Part shown: positions 4,854 to 7,903 of the stretch, one piece after another
Layout: the number at the start of each line of letters is the position of its first letter
Numbering within the stretch: the stretch's first letter is position 1
NCBI GenBank assembly: GCA_013151365.1
Contig: JAADIK010000099.1
Coordinates: 1 to 7,903, forward strand
DNA: 7,903 nt
Source of the DNA: Deltaproteobacteria bacterium
Lineage (GTDB): Bacteria > Desulfobacterota > Desulfobulbia > Desulfobulbales > Desulfobulbaceae
Direction of reading: 5' to 3'
Translations under genes and position numbers: made by a program
Notes under the pieces: model-generated
Database searches by the model: none
What the model saw: the letters and a program-made list of their open reading frames with translations, nothing else
What the model was told of the DNA's origin: nothing

Positions 4854-6293
4854 CTATCTCAGGACCACGATCCCCATGGGCTTGGCGCCAAGCTCTATCT
4901 TGCCCACCACCCTGCTGCTGCCGGGATCGACGACGGTAATGCAGTTCCCCTGTTCGTTGCCCACGTAGATCCACTTATTATTCGGCGCATCAGCTATTTC
5001 CAGGGGCCGGCCGGGCAGGGGGATGGTCCAGGAAGGTCCGAGTTGCCCTGGCCGCAAGACCGAGATGGAACTGGAGTCGTAGTTCGTCACATAAATAGAA
5101 TAATTATTGGAGATGATGCGTCTGGGGCTGAATCCCACCAGGATCCGCTTGACGATCTCATTATTCTCCAGGTCATAGAACAGGACCGAGTTGGATCCGG
5201 ACTCGGCAATATAGAGCCATTTTCCCCCCGAGTCCCACAGGCCCTCGGGGCGGGGACCAGTGGAAATGGCCGCCGTCCGGGACAATGTTTCGGCATCAAG
5301 AAGAACAACGGTCTGGGAAAGACTTAAGCTCACGGCCAGGAGATTATATTTTTTCAGGTATATAATATACGATGGCTGGTAGCCCAAGTGGACACGGTCG
5401 GCAACCCGGCCGGTACTCATATCCATGCGCACCACATCGCCCTGCTGCTGATCGACGATGTAGCCCCAGCGGCCGTCCGGGCTCAAGGCCATAAAGGAGG
5501 CTTCACTGCTCATGGGCAGGCCGTATTGTTCAACCACCTTGTTGGCGGCCGGCGAAATAATATTGATCTCAGTCCGCCGCCCGGTCAGGGCGTAGACCGT
5601 ATCACTCTGTTGCCGGGGATCTTTGAACAGATAGGTTGGCCCGCCCCTGATCCCCATGGAATCGCAGACCCGGTTCCGGTCCGTCCGGAACATAAAAACG
5701 GTATTGATATCCGGACAGGCCACATAGGCCACGTCGGCGATCATATTTTTCAGCCTGGGCGCCACCAGGATGACGGGACGAAAAACATTGTCGTGCAGGG
5801 AAGCCCTCGTATCCCAGGTCAGAAACAGTGATTTGGAGTCACCTCCACTCACATAAAGAGGTTGGTGCAAAACCATGACGACCTGCGGCTCCTTCAGAGC
5901 CAGACCGAGACGTTTCCCCGCTCCTTTGGCAATAAAAGCCCCGGCCAGGGTAAAACGAAGACGGGAATAGGTGCCCGTGGGCAGGGCCGCCCTGGCCAGG
6001 AACTTCTGGCCGCCCCTGATCTCGCCGGCCTTGATTTCCAGGGGAGCCGCGGCCACCGATACCCAGACGCCGTTGCCGGAAAGGACCTCGATAGAGGCAA
6101 TGGTCATGGTCAGGGCCGGCCCGTTACTCTCTTTCAGGTTGAGAAAAAGAGAAAGCAGCCCCTGCTGTCCAGCCGCCCCGAAGGACGGAGCCGTTTTTTG
6201 CGCAGAACCACCGGAAGCCGCGCAGCCGGCCACCAGCACCAGCAGGAACGAGACGGCGAGAGCTGTGTGCAAACATTTCAGTGCAGTCTTCAT
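4854..6293 (-). CDS. Outer-membrane-type lipoprotein with DUF4382-like domain and seven-bladed YVTN beta-propeller
   Basis: The protein has 479 aa. A lipoprotein signal peptide occupies residues 1-23, with lipobox VAGC at 21-24. Alanine at +2 rather than aspartate suggests outer-membrane sorting. Residues about 46-170 resemble DUF4382 domains (IASIEVLSGNGVWVSV, then LPTGTYSRLRFTL, then a TWD end), a beta-sandwich domain common in surface lipoproteins. Residues about 186-479 show seven repeats of the YVTN/Lactonase-like type, each with an aromatic-rich strand, a gap and a strand ending near Asp: AYVACPDINTVFMF, TVYALTGRRTEINII, WGYIVDQQQGDVVRMD, NLLAVSLSLSQTVVLLD, WLYIAESGSNSVLFYD, SIYVTNYDSSSISVL and WIYVGNEQGNCITVVD. 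C193 and C210 could form a disulfide in blade 1. It has no heme motif and no visible catalytic residues, so it is probably a binding or scaffold protein. It lies 125 bases downstream of the octaheme cytochrome gene on the same strand, which suggests a structural partner in a surface electron-transfer complex. A weak AGGA lies 11 bases before the ATG. Confidence 0.8.
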   Translation of the reverse strand: MKTALKCLHTALAVSFLLVLVAGCAASGGSAQKTAPSFGAAGQQGLLSLFLNLKESNGPALTMTIASIEVLSGNGVWVSVAAAPLEIKAGEIRGGQKFLARAALPTGTYSRLRFTLAGAFIAKGAGKRLGLALKEPQVVMVLHQPLYVSGGDSKSLFLTWDTRASLHDNVFRPVILVAPRLKNMIADVAYVACPDINTVFMFRTDRNRVCDSMGIRGGPTYLFKDPRQQSDTVYALTGRRTEINIISPAANKVVEQYGLPMSSEASFMALSPDGRWGYIVDQQQGDVVRMDMSTGRVADRVHLGYQPSYIIYLKKYNLLAVSLSLSQTVVLLDAETLSRTAAISTGPRPEGLWDSGGKWLYIAESGSNSVLFYDLENNEIVKRILVGFSPRRIISNNYSIYVTNYDSSSISVLRPGQLGPSWTIPLPGRPLEIADAPNNKWIYVGNEQGNCITVVDPGSSRVVGKIELGAKPMGIVVLR

Positions 6294-6377
6294 TGGTCAG
6301 GTTTTCCTGTTACCTGTTCCGGGAATGACGCCATGGCCGGGCGAAATTCAAATGCCGTTCAGTGGCTAACAGCGTCC

Positions 6378-6393
6378 CAGCCGGCACCGGCTG
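6378..6393 (-). other. GC-rich hairpin between cytochrome and lipoprotein genes
   Basis: CAGCCGG, CA, then CCGGCTG is a perfect 7-bp inverted repeat in the 125-base gap (6294-6418). In RNA it would be a 6-bp stem with a 4-base loop. No T-run follows on the minus strand, so it is more likely an mRNA-stabilising or partly terminating element between the two genes than a full terminator. Confidence 0.45.
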
Positions 6394-6418
6394 TTTCGTC
6401 CCCCTAGCAGGTTCTCGT

Positions 6419-7765
6419 TCAGAAAGTTTTATGCCCGGTCGCCCGCGTACCAAACCAGGCATCCGTGCCCCCGTGAAAATGGCACTTGTCGCAGGCAATG
6501 GGCCATGGAGAGCCATGGCAGTTCCGACACCTCCATGCAGTATATGGATGGCCGGCCACCTCGTGATGCACGTAATGCCATTCGGGCGGGTCGGTCGCGC
6601 TGGTGCCGGTACCGCTGTCCTGTTGATGACAGCGCATGCAGAGATAGCCCAGCTCTATGTTACTATTGTCAGTGCCGGTACCGGGCGGATCAGCCAGGGC
6701 GGTGGTTATGGGGTTCAACAGGTCGCCGCCGTTGGCCCGCCGCCTGAGCAGGGTGATATTGGGTGACCCGTGGGGTTCATGGCAGTCAAGGCAGGAAAGG
6801 ACATAGTTGGTGGCTGAACTATAGGGTGCCTTAAGGGCTCTGGTGCCGGTACCGGCGACAGCGCCGTGTTGATCCCCGGTGCTCCAGTCAATCTGGAGGA
6901 GATTTCTTCCCAGGGTCGTGCTGTATATCGTGTTACTCGAGTTATGGCAGTCAGTGCACAATGCAACATAATCAGGCGTGTTGGCCCGGCCCGTTATGGC
7001 ATCGGCTGACGCGGCCGGTTCCCTGTTTGACGAACTCGCACAGTACGGCGGCTCATACTGGGTACCATATACACCGCCCATGGTCTGGGCCGCTGTCGTC
7101 CCCCACAGGGAAAAATGATCAGAAGGCCTGGAAATAACAGACAAGGTAATATCTTGCGGAGCCGACCAGTTGCGGCGGGCCTTGTGGGGATTATGACAGG
7201 CGTTACAGGGATTCGAGTAACTGGTAAACCAGGGAAAAGCCGTATTGTTGTCGACAAAATTCCAGACATCGTACAGGTTATGATGCGAGGTCTGGTTAAA
7301 TGCAGCCATGATGTCGACCGGTCCCTGGGTAGTGCTGCAGCCGAAGACCTGACTGTAGTCATTGTTGGTAACCGGCTGGACCGAGGCAGAGTTATTATGG
7401 CAATAGAAACAAAAATCGTCCGACTCTAAATAAGGTCCTCCAGTTGTCGCACCGGTATTGAAATTACGGGTAAAAAGAGTGTAAGGCGCAGCTCCGTCGA
7501 CTGGAGCCGGCTCCGTGCCGCCGACACTGGCATGCTGTTCATGGCAGTGGGCGCAGTTGCCCCGGGAATAACCAAATCCTGCCGGCGGAGCATCTCCCAT
7601 GATCGGCCGCAATACCCCGATCGTCGACGATCCATGGGCTGAATTCAGATAATCACCCGCCCGGACGGAGCCGGAAAACAGGAGAGGCGGGACAAATAAA
7701 AAAATGGCCCACTCCTGCCAGCGCAACTTACGAAATCTTATTTTCATGTTCATGCCCATAATCAT
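6419..7765 (-). CDS. Exported octaheme c-type cytochrome
   Basis: The protein has 448 aa from the ATG at 7765. In-frame ATGs follow at residues 3, 5 and 7, and no clear Shine-Dalgarno chooses among them; residue 7 (MKIRFRKLRW) gives the most natural signal peptide. The hydrophobic core AIFLFVPPLLF ends at VRA-GD (about 36/37), so the protein is exported. Eight CXXCH heme motifs are present: CAHCH (71), CFYCH (119), CNACH (187), CTDCH (270), CLDCH (325), CMRCH (376), CRNCH (413) and CDKCH (425). Several sit in CHxPH or CHxxH contexts (CHNPHKA, CHEPHGS, CHEQH) typical of multiheme electron carriers with bis-histidine ligation; many further histidines could be distal ligands. The spacing is wide (10-85 residues), with Gly/Thr/Ser-rich linkers, unlike compact cytochrome c3. 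Two cysteines outside heme motifs, C143 and C242, may form a disulfide. It is a probable periplasmic or extracellular electron carrier. It starts 48 bases after the end of another cytochrome gene and precedes the propeller lipoprotein gene, probably in one operon. I do not recognise a specific named cytochrome. Confidence 0.9.
   Translation of the reverse strand: MIMGMNMKIRFRKLRWQEWAIFLFVPPLLFSGSVRAGDYLNSAHGSSTIGVLRPIMGDAPPAGFGYSRGNCAHCHEQHASVGGTEPAPVDGAAPYTLFTRNFNTGATTGGPYLESDDFCFYCHNNSASVQPVTNNDYSQVFGCSTTQGPVDIMAAFNQTSHHNLYDVWNFVDNNTAFPWFTSYSNPCNACHNPHKARRNWSAPQDITLSVISRPSDHFSLWGTTAAQTMGGVYGTQYEPPYCASSSNREPAASADAITGRANTPDYVALCTDCHNSSNTIYSTTLGRNLLQIDWSTGDQHGAVAGTGTRALKAPYSSATNYVLSCLDCHEPHGSPNITLLRRRANGGDLLNPITTALADPPGTGTDNSNIELGYLCMRCHQQDSGTGTSATDPPEWHYVHHEVAGHPYTAWRCRNCHGSPWPIACDKCHFHGGTDAWFGTRATGHKTF
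6603..6854 (-). repeat. Three copies of a 12-mer encoding Gly-Thr-Gly-Thr linkers
   Basis: GTGCCGGTACCG occurs at 6603-6614, 6672-6683 and 6843-6854 inside the octaheme cytochrome gene. On the coding strand each copy gives GGT ACC GGC AC, encoding GTGT in SGTGTSA, PGTGTDN and AGTGTRA. The copies lie in the loops between hemes 4 and 7. The repeated codons may reflect local duplication or codon preference. Confidence 0.6.
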
Positions 7766-7813
7766 TTCAGGTAACTATTCAGGGGACCGGCAAAAAACTT
7801 GCCCCGGGCCGGA

Positions 7814-7903
7814 TCAATCCTTGGTAGTATGACAGATGGCACAGCCGTTATAACCGCCCGTGCCCGGCCACGCCCGGTAATTCCAGCGCAACATTGAGGC
7901 ATA
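7814..7903 (-). CDS. C-terminal fragment of a c-type cytochrome (cut by the window edge)
   Basis: Reading into the window from its right edge on the minus strand gives an open frame of 29 codons plus TGA. It ends in NGCAICHTTKD, a CXXCH heme-binding motif six residues from the C-terminus, preceded by WNYRAWPGTGGY. The start and the rest of the protein are outside the window, so the number of hemes is unknown. It lies 48 bases upstream of the octaheme cytochrome on the same strand, so a tandem cytochrome operon is likely. Confidence 0.7.
   Translation of the reverse strand, partial: YASMLRWNYRAWPGTGGYNGCAICHTTKD

Noticed and set aside
4800..5327. Plus-strand open frames of about 147-181 codons across 4800-6407
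   Set aside because: They lie opposite the lipoprotein gene, which has a clear signal peptide, lipobox and seven propeller repeats. The opposing frames show no family features.
7766..7813. GGCAA...TTGCC pairing between the two cytochrome genes as a terminator
   Set aside because: The stem is only 5 bp, with the T-run in the loop rather than after the stem, so it does not have terminator form.

Overview
The window looks like chromosomal DNA of an anaerobic, moderately GC-rich bacterium of the Desulfobacterota / 'deltaproteobacterial' type. The indications are a class I hybrid cluster protein under an HcpR-like Crp/Fnr regulator, a small Desulfovibrio-type siroheme sulfite/nitrite reductase protein, and multiheme c-type cytochromes with a lipoprotein partner. 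This placement rests on gene content and remembered family sequences, not on a database search.

Region 1 (1-861) holds a minus-strand Crp/Fnr-family regulator (57-737) that ends in a weak candidate terminator, then a divergent promoter region. That region contains the perfect 14-bp palindrome TTGACCTAGGTCAA (761-774), which matches the HcpR operator form TTGAC-n4-GTCAA. It lies about -41.5 from the transcription start predicted from a TATGAT -10 element, the usual position for a class II Crp/Fnr activator.

Region 2 (862-4794) is a plus-strand cluster of four genes: hybrid cluster protein (hcp), a 212-aa siroheme/[4Fe-4S] reductase protein, a zinc-ribbon/HD-domain hydrolase, and a 2x[4Fe-4S]-type ferredoxin with an extra cysteine-containing C-terminal domain. 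Each gene starts a short distance (16-92 bases) after the previous one. Together they read as a nitrosative-stress (NO / hydroxylamine / nitrite) module. Hcp is the NO or hydroxylamine reductase and the ferredoxin a plausible electron donor. The siroheme protein is a possible six-electron nitrite/sulfite reductase, and the HD protein has no known job.

Region 3 (4795-7903) is a minus-strand group that converges on the hcp cluster. Read in its own direction it contains the last 29 codons of a c-type cytochrome (7814-7903, CAICH), an exported octaheme cytochrome c (6419-7765), and an outer-membrane-type lipoprotein (4854-6293) that joins a DUF4382-like N-terminal domain to a seven-bladed YVTN-type beta-propeller. 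This looks like part of a periplasmic or cell-surface electron-transfer locus.

No tRNA, rRNA, CRISPR array, insertion sequence or integrase was seen. No gene-free stretch is longer than about 125 bases.
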